Source: Vibrio salinus
Lineage (GTDB): Bacteria; Pseudomonadota; Gammaproteobacteria; Enterobacterales; Vibrionaceae
Length of the DNA stretch: 64,000 nucleotides
Reading direction: 5' to 3'
Assembly: GCF_021272385.1 (NCBI RefSeq)
Contig: NZ_JAJSDZ010000010.1
Span: 1,240,001-1,304,000, forward strand
Shown here: one piece after another, positions 17,979 through 26,751 of the stretch
Layout of the letters: every line of letters begins with the position of its first letter
How positions within the stretch are numbered: position 1 is the first letter of the stretch
Notes under the pieces: generated by a model
The model's database searches: none
What the model saw: only the letters and a program-made list of their open reading frames with translations
Told to the model about the DNA's origin: nothing
Position numbers and translations under genes: made by a program

Positions 17979-17994
17979 TGTGAGTTTACACACA
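17979..17994. promoter_or_regulatory. possible CRP site in the kinase/SDR2 divergent promoter
   Basis: TGTGAGTTTACACACA fits TGTGA-N6-TCACA at nine of ten half-site positions. It lies between the two divergent units, 68 bases upstream of the SDR2-side palindrome. The remaining AT-rich gap 17651-18143 holds no ORF worth calling. Confidence 0.45.
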
Positions 17995-18060
17995 AATAAA
18001 TATCCACGCGGTAGTGATCTTTCTATCTTATTTTACAATTTAAAAATAAAAAATCGATAT

Positions 18061-18074
18061 CGAATAAATATTCA
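18061..18074. promoter_or_regulatory. operator palindrome upstream of SDR 2
   Basis: CGAATAAATATTCA differs from the island operator core by one base (GAATAAATATTC). It stands 69 bases ahead of the SDR 2 start on the plus strand, the only plus-strand unit of the regulon. Confidence 0.65.
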
Positions 18075-18143
18075 AAATTATTATTAACGCTGATTGATAT
18101 CAATACAAAAATCTATCATCAGTAGAGAAATGGGAAATCAGAT

Positions 18144-18941
18144 ATGAACAATGAATTTAATGGAAAAGCGATTTTAGTTACTGGTGCGGCTCATGGGATA
18201 GGTGCGGCTATTGCTTCGCGTTTTGCAAGTGAAGGAGCAAATGTTGTATTGGCTGACTATGACAAAGCGGTTTTAGATACAGCAAAAACAATTAACGAAA
18301 ATTCTACCGGTAGCATTCTTGGTTTTCAGGTAGATGTAACTAATGAAGAACAAGTTATTGACTTATATGCAAAAACTTACGATGAATTTGGACAATTAGA
18401 TGTATCAGTTCAAAATGCCGGTATCATCACTATCGAATACCTCGATAAAATGCCTCGGGAAGAATTTGACAGGGTCATGCAAGTTAATACTACTGGTGTG
18501 TGGCTTTGCTGTCGTGAGGCAGCCAAATATATGATGAAACAAAGCAAAGGACGTCTTATCAATACCTCCTCAGGACAAGGAAGAAATGGCTTTATCTATA
18601 CTCCTCATTACGCAGCAAGTAAAATGGGGGTGATAGGCATTACTCAAAGCTTGGCTCATGAGTTAGCTCCTTTCAATATAAATGTTAATGCTTTCTGTCC
18701 CGGTATCATTGAAACAAACATGTGGGATTATAATGATCGGGTTTGGGGTGAAATTCTCAGCACTCCAGAAAAACAATATAAGAAAGGTGAACTAATGGCT
18801 GAGTGGTGTGAAGGTATTCCGATGAAACGCCCGGGTCAACCTAAAGATGTTGCTGGATTGGTTCGCTTTCTTGCTTCAGAAGATGCAAGCTATATCACAG
18901 GACAAACAATTAATGTCGACGGCGGCCTGATAATGTCCTAA
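18144..18941 (+). CDS. short-chain dehydrogenase/reductase, probable polyol dehydrogenase (SDR 2)
   Basis: A 265-residue classical SDR: VTGAAHGIG at the N-terminus, ADYDK after strand two (NAD preference), QNAGI, NTSSGQG, catalytic YAASK, and PGIIETNMWDYNDRVWGEIL. The last segment is typical of sorbitol/galactitol/iditol-type dehydrogenases of the SmoS kind. The C-terminus VDGGLIMS is complete. It is divergent from the FGGY kinase and shares the regulatory region. A second polyol oxidation activity, or a different stereoisomer as substrate, would explain two SDRs. The ribosome site (GGGA) is weak. Confidence 0.85.
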   Translation: MNNEFNGKAILVTGAAHGIGAAIASRFASEGANVVLADYDKAVLDTAKTINENSTGSILGFQVDVTNEEQVIDLYAKTYDEFGQLDVSVQNAGIITIEYLDKMPREEFDRVMQVNTTGVWLCCREAAKYMMKQSKGRLINTSSGQGRNGFIYTPHYAASKMGVIGITQSLAHELAPFNINVNAFCPGIIETNMWDYNDRVWGEILSTPEKQYKKGELMAEWCEGIPMKRPGQPKDVAGLVRFLASEDASYITGQTINVDGGLIMS

Positions 18942-18959
18942 ATATTCTTCCCCAACTTT

Positions 18960-19240
18960 TATACCCAAACGACCTGAAGATGCATGATTCAGCGTCAGCC
19001 GAAAGGTGCAGTTCAAGGAAGGAGAATGAAGGCATGTAAACACCTGTCAAATTCGCCTGACGCAGAAATGTGCGTTTCGGCTGATGACCTGCGGGTGAGT
19101 CTGTTCGGGCTTGCTCCAGCGTTACTGATTCTCAACGTAGAACGACTATGTTTTCCCTCTTTCGTTATAAAGAAGGAGCGCCTTGTTTCAAGCCCGGACA
19201 AATCTCACTGAACACCGCATCTTCAGGTTGCTTGGGTATA
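18960..19240. mobile_element. 281 bp MITE-like palindromic element
   Basis: The ends are 24 bp inverted repeats with two mismatches: the left begins TATACCCAAACGACCTGAAG and the right is its reverse complement, ending TTGCTTGGGTATA. Inside are two further inverted pairs, CAGCCGAAA (18996-19004) with TTTCGGCTG (19075-19083), and TTCGGGCTTG (19104-19113) with CAAGCCCGGA (19189-19198). A 75-codon frame inside is an accident of composition. It lies between SDR 2 and the terminator of transporter 2, is clearly more GC-rich than its surroundings, and contains no transposase. I recall similar TATACCCAAGCAACCTGAAG repeats in Vibrio relatives. Confidence 0.75.
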
Positions 19241-19442
19241 TATAATAAACGTCAGTTTGTTTAATTATGATAACGAACTGACTTTTTATTTTACCATTTA
19301 AATATATTATATAAAAACAACCATCTTATTATTAATTAATAAGATTAACTTTAATTAATAAATCACAAGCAAGAACCAAGAAACTAAATTACTACTTACT
19401 AACAAATTTAAATAATATTTAAGCTAAATATAAAATCATAAT

Positions 19443-19487
19443 AAAAAGCCACGCCTTACTGTAAAGTAATATTTAATAAGACATGGC
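19443..19487 (-). terminator. terminator of transporter operon 2
   Basis: On the minus strand GCCATGTCTTA and TAAGGCGTGGC form an 11 bp stem counting two G-U pairs, with a long AT-rich loop, followed by five T. It begins nine bases after the ATPase stop. The rest of 19241-19442 is AT-rich and holds nothing I recognise. Confidence 0.75.
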
Positions 19488-19495
19488 ATATCTAT

Positions 19496-21025
19496 TTATT
19501 GTGTAGCTAATTCCATTATAGAAATCTGATTCGCATCTTCAGCATTCAATATTCCCTGATTTTCCCCATGAGCCAAAACCATAACCCGGTTGGATAACCC
19601 TATAACTTCGTCTAAATCAGAGCTAACGACAACTACTGCCATACCAATTTTCGCTAAATCCGAAATCACTTCGTATATAGCCGCTCTGGCCCCAACATCA
19701 ATACCTCTTGTTGGCTCGTCCAGAATAAATATCTTGGGACTACGAGCGATCCATTTCCCAATCAGAACTTTTTGTTGATTGCCTCCTGATAGACTTGAAA
19801 TCGCATCCTCTGTTTGGCCTTTTGTCCTGACTTTTTGTATCGCTTCCCGGGAGTATTTCATACACACAGAAGGAAACGCCCAACCATGCTTATCCAGTAA
19901 GTCAAAGTTACCATATAAAACATTATCACCAATGGATTGTTCAACAATAAGACCTTGTTGCTTTCTATCCTCAGGAACCAACACTAACCCAGCATCGATG
20001 GCCTTCTTAGGATGGGTAATATTAACTTTACTACCATCGATATAGATATCGCCGGATTCTATAGGATCTGCACCAAATATCGCTCTTACCAGCTCTGAGC
20101 GACCCGCCCCAACAATTCCGGAAATACCAAAAATTTCACCTTCATTTACGCTAAACGAGATATCTCTGAATTTACCCAATTTTGATGTAAGTGATTCAAC
20201 TCTCAATACTTCTTTATTTTGAGGTTCGGGTAATGGTGGAAACATCCGTTCAACATTTCTTCCGACCATTTCAGAAACCAGCTCTTTCACTGGAACAATC
20301 CCTGAGTCGTGCACTGAAATCAGATTTCCATCACGGATAACCGCAATTCTATCTGCAATTTTAGCAATTTCGTCTAAGCGATGGGAAATGTATATGAAGC
20401 CAACACCCTGCATTTTAAGTTGTTCGATTTGCTCAAATAAGCGTTCAACTTCTTCGCCACCCAAAGCTGCCGTGGGCTCATCAAGAATCAGTAACTCAGC
20501 ATGATGAGCCAGCGCTTTTGCTATCTCAACCTGCTGTTGTGCTGCAATTGACAATTCTCTAACCAAGGTGTTTGGCGGAACATGTAGGCCCAATCGTTCA
20601 AGCTGTTCCATTGTCTTTTCATACATTGTATCGGTATCGAGCAAACCTCCTTTCATTGGCTGCTTACCAACAAAAATATTCTCAGCAATACTCAGATCAG
20701 GCAGTAACCGTATTTCCTGGTGAATCAATCGAATACCAGATTCAAGCCCTTCACTGGGTGTCAAGGGAGAATAGGGTTCCCCTTTCCACAACATATCACC
20801 TTCTGAACTGGTTATGACCCCCGAAATAATATTTGATAATGTCGATTTACCAGCTCCGTTTTCTCCCAACAGAGCTAACACTTCACCAGGTCTAACATCC
20901 AGAGTAATCCCCTGAAGAACTCTTGTTTTACCAAACTTTTTCCCAATATTATTTAACTTCAGGCCCATCACTGAGCCTGAATGTCCGGGGTAAGTAGGTT
21001 TGGTATCTGTTGTTGAATATAACAT
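19496..21025 (-). CDS. ribose-type sugar ABC transporter tandem ATPase (system 2)
   Basis: A 509-residue RbsA-type ATPase. The N half has LLGENGAGKST, LIHQEIRLLPDLSI and LILDEPTAALGGEE; the C half GIVGAGRSELVR, LVPEDRKQQGLI, LSGGNQQKV and FILDEPTRGIDVGA. It is related to but clearly different from the system 1 ATPase. Last gene of permease-binding protein-ATPase operon 2, with a terminator just downstream. The ATG has TAGG nine bases upstream. Confidence 0.93.
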   Translation of the reverse strand: MLYSTTDTKPTYPGHSGSVMGLKLNNIGKKFGKTRVLQGITLDVRPGEVLALLGENGAGKSTLSNIISGVITSSEGDMLWKGEPYSPLTPSEGLESGIRLIHQEIRLLPDLSIAENIFVGKQPMKGGLLDTDTMYEKTMEQLERLGLHVPPNTLVRELSIAAQQQVEIAKALAHHAELLILDEPTAALGGEEVERLFEQIEQLKMQGVGFIYISHRLDEIAKIADRIAVIRDGNLISVHDSGIVPVKELVSEMVGRNVERMFPPLPEPQNKEVLRVESLTSKLGKFRDISFSVNEGEIFGISGIVGAGRSELVRAIFGADPIESGDIYIDGSKVNITHPKKAIDAGLVLVPEDRKQQGLIVEQSIGDNVLYGNFDLLDKHGWAFPSVCMKYSREAIQKVRTKGQTEDAISSLSGGNQQKVLIGKWIARSPKIFILDEPTRGIDVGARAAIYEVISDLAKIGMAVVVVSSDLDEVIGLSNRVMVLAHGENQGILNAEDANQISIMELATQ

Positions 21026-21044
21026 ATACGTTACCTATTTATTT

Positions 21045-21968
21045 TTAAGGGTGTGACTTAATAAATTGTTCAACATTTTCTTTAGTTGTCAGAATTCCTG
21101 CTGTTTTTTGTTCCGCAGGTACATAACGACCTTCAATCAAATCAATAGCCGAACGAACAGCCAATCTTCCCATATATTGGGTTTGTTGAGTAATTGTGGC
21201 GGCTAAAACCCCATCTCTAACAGCCCTCAAACCAGCAGGATCACCATCAAACCCAACGGTTACCACTTTCTGGTTTGCAACTTTTGCAGCTTGAGCACCA
21301 CCTAACGCTAATGCGTCCGCTTCACCGAAAAAGACATTAATCGAAGGATTTCGCAATAACATATCCTGACCAATTTTGAAGCCTTCATCCTGCATCCACA
21401 TAGTGCTGGCCTGATGTTCTACAATTTTTAAATTAGGAAAGTTAGCTAAACCCTGATTAAAACCTTTTTCACGTTCAATCTGTGGAGTCGTACCAATCTG
21501 GCCCTGAATCAGCCCTATATTTCCTTTCCCATTAGTTATTTTAGCCACATAGTTGGCAAGTATATGGGCAGCCGCAACAGAGTCGGTAGCAACAAAGGTA
21601 TCTCCTGGGGTACCTTCAGGATTTCGGTCAACAGCAATAACCGGAATACCCGCTTTATGGGCCGCTTTAATTGGAACACTCGCAGCCGTTGCACCTGCTG
21701 GTATATAAATAATCGCATCAACTTTTCTGGTAATAAGATCCTGAATCTGATTTACTTGAGTTGCACTATCACCATGAGCATCAACTGCAACCATCTTATC
21801 TCCCAGCCTTAGTGTTTCAGCTTCGACAGACTGCTTTATTTGATTGAAAAAATCGGCTTGCAAATTAGCGACTGCGACACCAATGGTATATGATTTGGCA
21901 TTTGCTTGAATCGAAACAAGAGAAGCCATAATAAAAGCGAATACTGAAAATAACTTTCGTTTGTTCAT
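21045..21968 (-). CDS. ribose-type periplasmic substrate-binding protein (system 2)
   Basis: A 307-residue Peripla_BP_4 protein with a clean signal peptide (MNKRKLFSVFAF... ending QANAKS). Landmarks are IGVAVANLQADFFNQIKQSV, YIPAGATAASVPIKAAHKAGIPVIAVDRNPEG, GEADALALGGAQAA and TVGFDGDPAGLRAV. The ATG at 21968 has GGAG eight bases upstream and is preferred over the longer frame. Middle gene of transporter operon 2. Its sequence is well diverged from the system 1 binding protein, so the ligands may differ. Confidence 0.9.
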   Translation of the reverse strand: MNKRKLFSVFAFIMASLVSIQANAKSYTIGVAVANLQADFFNQIKQSVEAETLRLGDKMVAVDAHGDSATQVNQIQDLITRKVDAIIYIPAGATAASVPIKAAHKAGIPVIAVDRNPEGTPGDTFVATDSVAAAHILANYVAKITNGKGNIGLIQGQIGTTPQIEREKGFNQGLANFPNLKIVEHQASTMWMQDEGFKIGQDMLLRNPSINVFFGEADALALGGAQAAKVANQKVVTVGFDGDPAGLRAVRDGVLAATITQQTQYMGRLAVRSAIDLIEGRYVPAEQKTAGILTTKENVEQFIKSHP

Positions 21969-22074
21969 CGTTCTATCTCCATTTGTACTCATATTTTTCA
22001 GCTCATTACAACACTTAAAAAATGAGTTTATGCAACCTTTTAATCGGTCACTGTAGGGTAGTTTTTATCAATTG

Positions 22075-23073
22075 TTATTTTGTTTTTCTTCTCATGGTGT
22101 CAAAAGCAACAGCGACAGCTATAACCACTCCAATGATCACCATCTGAAAAAAAGGTGACACACCAATAAGGTTTAAACCGTTTCTTAAAACGCCGATAAT
22201 TAAAACACCAACGATGGTTCCGGCAATACTGCCTATACCACCTATCAGACTTGCGCCACCAATTACAACAGCAGCGATTGTGTCTAATTCCAATCCCAGC
22301 CCAGCACTTGGCTGAGACGAATCTAAACGGGCAGCTAATGTCATTCCTGCAATGCCCGCTAATAGACCTGATACACTATAAACAACCAGAGTAATCTTAT
22401 TCACTGAAATACCAGATAATCTTGCTACCTCCGCACTTCCTCCGATAGCATACAAATTTCGGCCATTCGCCCTATAGCGTAAATAAAATGCAGAGACAAT
22501 TGCCAAAAGTACAAATATCAACATTGTTGTAGATATCACACCAAAGTAACGCACAGTTGACAAACTGGTAAACCAATCAGGATATCCGACGACCTGCCGA
22601 CCATCAGTCAATATATTTGCTAAACCACGAGCAACTGACATCATAGCGAGAGTTGCAATAAACGCAGGAAGTTTAGCCCATATAACCAGTGCCCCAGAAA
22701 CCAAACCGCATAGCAGACCGGTCAGCATCCCTAAAATCACAGCAACGGGCAAAGACACATCCATAAACCGTTCCAGCCACCCCGTCATCATCATCGATAA
22801 CGCAAGGACAGAGCCTACTGATAAGTCGATACCACCAATAATAATAACTGCCGTCATCCCAATTGAAACAATTCCGAGCACAGTGACCTGGTCCAGGATG
22901 TTCAATAAGTTTCTTAAGGTAAAAAAGTATTCGGAAGCAATGGCAAAACCCACACATAATAGTATTAAACCTACAAAAGGTCCTTGTATCGATTTTAATG
23001 TATTACCTAACACAGACTTTTTAAGACTATTTGTAGTGGGAGCATCGATTCCTGTCGTAATTGCAGTTTTCAT
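22075..23073 (-). CDS. ribose-type sugar ABC transporter permease (system 2)
   Basis: A 332-residue BPD_transp_2 permease with about ten hydrophobic stretches and the signatures GGIDLSVGSVLALSM (near 80) and VVIGGASLIGGIGSIAGT (near 270). It opens transporter operon 2, with an operator 41 bases upstream. The permease-first order differs from system 1, so the second transporter is not a simple recent duplication of the first. Confidence 0.92.
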   Translation of the reverse strand: MKTAITTGIDAPTTNSLKKSVLGNTLKSIQGPFVGLILLCVGFAIASEYFFTLRNLLNILDQVTVLGIVSIGMTAVIIIGGIDLSVGSVLALSMMMTGWLERFMDVSLPVAVILGMLTGLLCGLVSGALVIWAKLPAFIATLAMMSVARGLANILTDGRQVVGYPDWFTSLSTVRYFGVISTTMLIFVLLAIVSAFYLRYRANGRNLYAIGGSAEVARLSGISVNKITLVVYSVSGLLAGIAGMTLAARLDSSQPSAGLGLELDTIAAVVIGGASLIGGIGSIAGTIVGVLIIGVLRNGLNLIGVSPFFQMVIIGVVIAVAVAFDTMRRKTK

Positions 23074-23113
23074 CTGGTTCTCCGAAATATCAATTTTTAC
23101 TGTTTATGATTAT

Positions 23114-23144
23114 TGAATATATATTCCATATCGAAACAATATTC
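23114..23144. promoter_or_regulatory. operator palindrome of transporter operon 2
   Basis: TGAATATATATTCC at 23114-23127 has the perfect 12 bp core; a second copy GAAACAATATTC (nine of twelve) lies exactly 18 bp upstream at 23133-23144. The rest of the gap to 23720 is AT-rich and shows, apart from the 14 bp repeat at 23519, nothing I can assign. Confidence 0.8.
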
Positions 23145-23518
23145 ATATTGGTTAATTTTTGTCACCTATACGGTTTCTTGTCAATAGTGGAAATTCAAAA
23201 ATCGTAGGTTGGAATACGTAAAATGTTAAAAATCCGTGTTACTTAAAAAATTTGATAACAATGTATACCACTGTTATCAAATGTTGATCCATGAGGATTT
23301 TCACAGAAAATATGTTCATCATTTATTTATTTGCGGAAATTAAGTTCTAAAAGAATGCTATTTTTATGGTAAATACTCTGATTGCCTGCTTATCAAAATC
23401 AATCTGTTGAAAATTGAATATTCACATTTATTTTACATTTAACCTAATTTTAATATACATTTTCAATACGTTGCATCATTCACAGATATTAATAATAAAC
23501 AGAAAAGACGAGTTCAAT

Positions 23519-23532
23519 TTTGAGGGGAAATT
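23519..23532. repeat. 14 bp intergenic direct repeat, copy 2
   Basis: Identical TTFree comparison: TTTGAGGGGAAATT here equals the copy at 17774-17787. It lies about 190 bases beyond the stop of the SorC gene and well upstream of transporter operon 2. Confidence 0.5.
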
Positions 23533-23720
23533 TTAGATAATTAAGTTAACAAAATTAGTAATTGTCGTGTTTCATCTCCAATACTTGTTTAAACAAGATA
23601 ATAATCAAGGCTCCTATCATCCCGGATATAAAGATTAAAAATCACCTTGATTGCATGCAATTAAATCGCTTTCAGAAGCCAGCACTAAGATACCCGTTCT
23701 TCATCAAATCATTCAAATAT

Positions 23721-24665
23721 CTATAGCAATTGTTTGGCGGTTACCCGATCGGTAATTAAAACATCAATATACTGCCCGCATAATGCTCCTTTTATGGCCT
23801 CAACTTTATCTCCTCCTCCTGCCAAAGCAACAACCTGAGGACAATTTCTTATTTTTTCTAAAGCCATTCCTATAACCGGATCTTCATCTTCTCTTAATAC
23901 TGGCTTCCCTTTTTGATCGAAATAATGAAGACACAAATCTCCGACAGCCCCTCTTTTTGCCAACGTATCCAGCATTTCCTGATCATAATAATTACCGGAA
24001 TTACGAAGAAACTGAGAGGGTAAAAGGTGCCCAATACCAACAATAGCCATATTTACATCATCGAATTTTTTTATTACATCCGTCACTTCATTGCTCGACA
24101 ACAAACGTTTTTTGTCATCAACAGAACGTTCGATACTCTGGGATGGCAACAACCACGATGGGCAATTTAATAGCTCAGCCAGTGTCTGCGTTAAAATAGT
24201 TGCCTGAACATTACCATTTGCACCTACTCCACCTAAAAGCTGAATAACACCACTTGCCTTCAGCTTTTGTGAATACATTTGGTCGACCATTGCTCTTATC
24301 GTACTACTCCAGGAGGAGATACCAATTAAATCATTGGCTCGAAGGCGAGTTTCCAGATAATGAGCGGCAGCAGAACCAATAGCCCTTTTAACCATAGCTT
24401 CATCCTGATGTTCATCGGAATCAACAACAATGGCCTGATCAATGACATATTTCTTTTGTATCGCTTTCTCTAAATTAATAAACATATTTTCAGGCTGGAC
24501 TACACTTATTTTTACCACACCTTCTTTGATGCTTCTGTTAATAGCCCTAGACACAAAAGATTGAGACAGTGACATAGTTTTCGCTATATCTGACTGTTTG
24601 TACCCCTCAAGATAATAAAGTGTGGCAATTTTAACTAAAAGTCTTTGTTCATCTTGTCGAGACAT
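23721..24665 (-). CDS. SorC/DeoR-type (EryD-like) sugar-responsive regulator
   Basis: A 314-residue SorC-family regulator. The N-terminal helix-turn-helix (residues 8-50, LYYLEGYKQSDIAKTMSLSQSFVSRAI) is followed by a sugar-phosphate-binding domain (GISSWSSTIRAMV, IQLLGGVGANGNVQA, VGIGHLLPSQFLRNSG, ALAGGGDKVEAIKGAL). Family members are effector-responsive regulators of sugar or polyol operons, EryD of erythritol genes being one. It is the only regulator gene inside the island and so the best candidate for binding the repeated palindrome. No such palindrome precedes its own start, so it may not be autoregulated through it. Confidence 0.88.
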   Translation of the reverse strand: MSRQDEQRLLVKIATLYYLEGYKQSDIAKTMSLSQSFVSRAINRSIKEGVVKISVVQPENMFINLEKAIQKKYVIDQAIVVDSDEHQDEAMVKRAIGSAAAHYLETRLRANDLIGISSWSSTIRAMVDQMYSQKLKASGVIQLLGGVGANGNVQATILTQTLAELLNCPSWLLPSQSIERSVDDKKRLLSSNEVTDVIKKFDDVNMAIVGIGHLLPSQFLRNSGNYYDQEMLDTLAKRGAVGDLCLHYFDQKGKPVLREDEDPVIGMALEKIRNCPQVVALAGGGDKVEAIKGALCGQYIDVLITDRVTAKQLL

Positions 24666-24801
24666 ATTATTCCAAAGATTTTTTACCTATAAACGTTTCT
24701 GAATTATACACAAAAAGTGTTTCCTATATAATATATATAAAAATAAGTAAAGATAGCATTTGATTACAAATACTGTTTTAGCAATCTTTTTTCATTTCCA
24801 G

Positions 24802-24826
24802 AAAAAGGCCGGATTCTTAATCCGGC
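24802..24826 (-). terminator. terminator of the split transketolase 2 operon
   Basis: On the minus strand GCCGGATT and AATCCGGC form an 8 bp perfect stem with a three-base loop, followed by C and TTTTT. It isolates the transketolase operon from the regulator gene downstream. Confidence 0.85.
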
Positions 24827-24889
24827 TTACTGAAGAGTTCTATCATCAGAAAATGAATAACAAACCCACACATGTAAATTAAAAACAGA

Positions 24890-25828
24890 TTAATTCATAT
24901 TCAATTCGACATATTGGACAATACCATCACTATCAATACCATGGTGCTTTCTCATACTGGCTCTATCAGCAGCTAGTGCATATTGACCATCCAGTATACC
25001 TAGCCGTTTTAGTCTGCCGGTCATACCATTTTCTGCCATTACTTCCGCTACAACAGAACCAAGCCCCCCATTAATGTTATGTTCTTCAACTGTTACCACA
25101 ATTTCAGAGCTTTGAATTTGCTTAGATAACATGTCTCTGTCAAGAGGTCTGATAGAAGGTATGTTAATCACCTTTGCCATAATCCCTAGCTCAGATAGCT
25201 TGTCCGCTGCTTCAACAATTTCGTGAACCGTTGAGCCCATCGCGAGTAATGCCACATACTCACCTTCGCGCAAGACATCTACAGCACCAGGCTCAAATTG
25301 GTAACAAGTATCGTGCAATTCAGGAAGAGCTTTACCATCTAATCTTATATAAACAGGACCTTGCTTTTCTAAAGCATACTCAATAATTTGTTTGCATTCT
25401 AACGGAGAAGATGGTGCGAAAATTTCAACATTTCCAAATCCTCTCATAATGCTAATATCATCGATACTATGATGAGTACTGGCTAAAGGCCCGTAACTGG
25501 CCCCTGAATTCAAACCAAACATTTTTACATTTGTATTGTTGTAACAAACGTCAACTTTAACCTGCTCATTAGCTCTGGATATAAGAAATGGCGCGGCATT
25601 GCAGGTAACGGCAATTTTCCCTCCCAGAGCTAAACCCGCAGCGGTTCCAACTAAAACCTGTTCTGCAATCCCAACATTAACCAACCTGTCAGGAAATTTC
25701 TCTATAAAAGGTTTTATCTTTGCTGTTGATGTTGAATCAGCAACACAAGGAACGACATCCAATCCTTTTTCAACGGCTTCGATAAAAGTTTCAACCATAA
25801 CATTGGCTAAATGTTCTGCTTTACTCAT
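24890..25828 (-). CDS. split transketolase 2, C-terminal (pyrimidine-binding) subunit
   Basis: A 312-residue paralogue of the subunit at 8829-9776. The catalytic glutamate motif GIAEQ is at residues 53-57 and STHHSIDD, DGKALPEL and EEHNINGGLG are all kept. By eye the first 190 residues are very similar to copy 1, while the last third is clearly more diverged. It starts inside the end of the N-subunit gene with the same eight-base overlap (ATGAGTAA) as pair 1. Both copies look intact. Confidence 0.92.
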   Translation of the reverse strand: MSKAEHLANVMVETFIEAVEKGLDVVPCVADSTSTAKIKPFIEKFPDRLVNVGIAEQVLVGTAAGLALGGKIAVTCNAAPFLISRANEQVKVDVCYNNTNVKMFGLNSGASYGPLASTHHSIDDISIMRGFGNVEIFAPSSPLECKQIIEYALEKQGPVYIRLDGKALPELHDTCYQFEPGAVDVLREGEYVALLAMGSTVHEIVEAADKLSELGIMAKVINIPSIRPLDRDMLSKQIQSSEIVVTVEEHNINGGLGSVVAEVMAENGMTGRLKRLGILDGQYALAADRASMRKHHGIDSDGIVQYVELNMN

Positions 25829-26651
25829 CTCTCAATTCCTCCAATGCTCTAGTCACTTCCTCACCTTTAGGCACCCGGTGATGCCATTCAGGACGCCCTT
25901 GAATAAACGAAATACCCGCACCTTTTATAGTATTGGCAATAACCACGTTAGGTTTACCTTCTTGCTTCAAACTCTCCAATGTTGTAACAACCGATTCGAT
26001 ACTGTTGCCATCACACTGAGTTACCTGCATGCCAAATGCTTCCCATTTTTTATCCAATGGATCGGTTTTCATTATGTCTTTTGTAAAACCTGCTAACTGA
26101 AGCTGATTCCTATCATTAATAATAACTAAGTTATCTAACTTATAATGAGCGGCAACAAGTGCGGCTTCCCAATTACTTCCTTCCGCCAATTCACCATCAC
26201 CAGTAACAACATAGACTTTCCGTTTACTTCCAGATTTTTTTGCCGCCAGCGCTATGCCTACAGCAACAGGTAGTCCATGCCCTAATGCGCCGGTATTCAG
26301 TTCAACCCCCGGGGTTTTTTGCCTGACAGGATGGCCCGGTAATTTTGAATCGGCATGCTGGTAAGTAGGTAGCCAGTCCTCCGGAATATAACCAGACTCA
26401 GCTAAACAACAATAATATCCTCCTGCGGCATGTCCTTTAGACTGGATATAGATATCACGTTCAGGATCATCAAGGCGATTTGGTGCACAATTGAGAATAC
26501 GAAAATATAATGATGTGACAATTTCAACTTGTGACAAATCGGCCCCTGTATGTCCGCCAGCAGGGCTATTAGAATTCAAGGCAACAATTCGTCTACGAAT
26601 AGATTTTGCATGCTTTTCAAGCTCTTCTATTGAAGAAATATATGGATTCAT
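25821..26651 (-). CDS. split transketolase 2, N-terminal (thiamine diphosphate-binding) subunit
   Basis: A 276-residue paralogue of 9769-10599, by eye well over two thirds identical and without gaps. The thiamine motif GDGELAEGSNWEA...NDRNQ is at 151-183, and SKGH, GHPVR and GALGHGL are conserved. The ATG at 26651 (MNPY start, GAGGG seven bases upstream) is preferred over the longer frame. An operator lies 100 bases upstream and a terminator follows the C-subunit gene, making a two-gene operon. Confidence 0.92.
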   Translation of the reverse strand: MNPYISSIEELEKHAKSIRRRIVALNSNSPAGGHTGADLSQVEIVTSLYFRILNCAPNRLDDPERDIYIQSKGHAAGGYYCCLAESGYIPEDWLPTYQHADSKLPGHPVRQKTPGVELNTGALGHGLPVAVGIALAAKKSGSKRKVYVVTGDGELAEGSNWEAALVAAHYKLDNLVIINDRNQLQLAGFTKDIMKTDPLDKKWEAFGMQVTQCDGNSIESVVTTLESLKQEGKPNVVIANTIKGAGISFIQGRPEWHHRVPKGEEVTRALEELRDE

Positions 26652-26751
26652 AATTGATCCCTCTTTCGAGTCTAATGAGCAGCCAATACTACCCATAATT
26701 TACTTTTACCCTCATCGTTCAGACTATTGATTAATTCACCTTAAAGGTCTG

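Noticed and set aside
18984..19211. 75- and 62-codon ORFs on both strands inside the inverted-repeat element
   Set aside because: They come from the palindromic structure, have no ribosome site or recognisable sequence, and overlap the terminal repeats.
8829..26651. Sulfoquinovose (sulfo-transketolase) pathway as the role of the split transketolases
   Set aside because: No sulfoquinovosidase, sulfolactaldehyde or isethionate-related gene or sulfonate exporter is in the island; the GH31 at 33200 has a starch-binding domain and lies outside the regulon.
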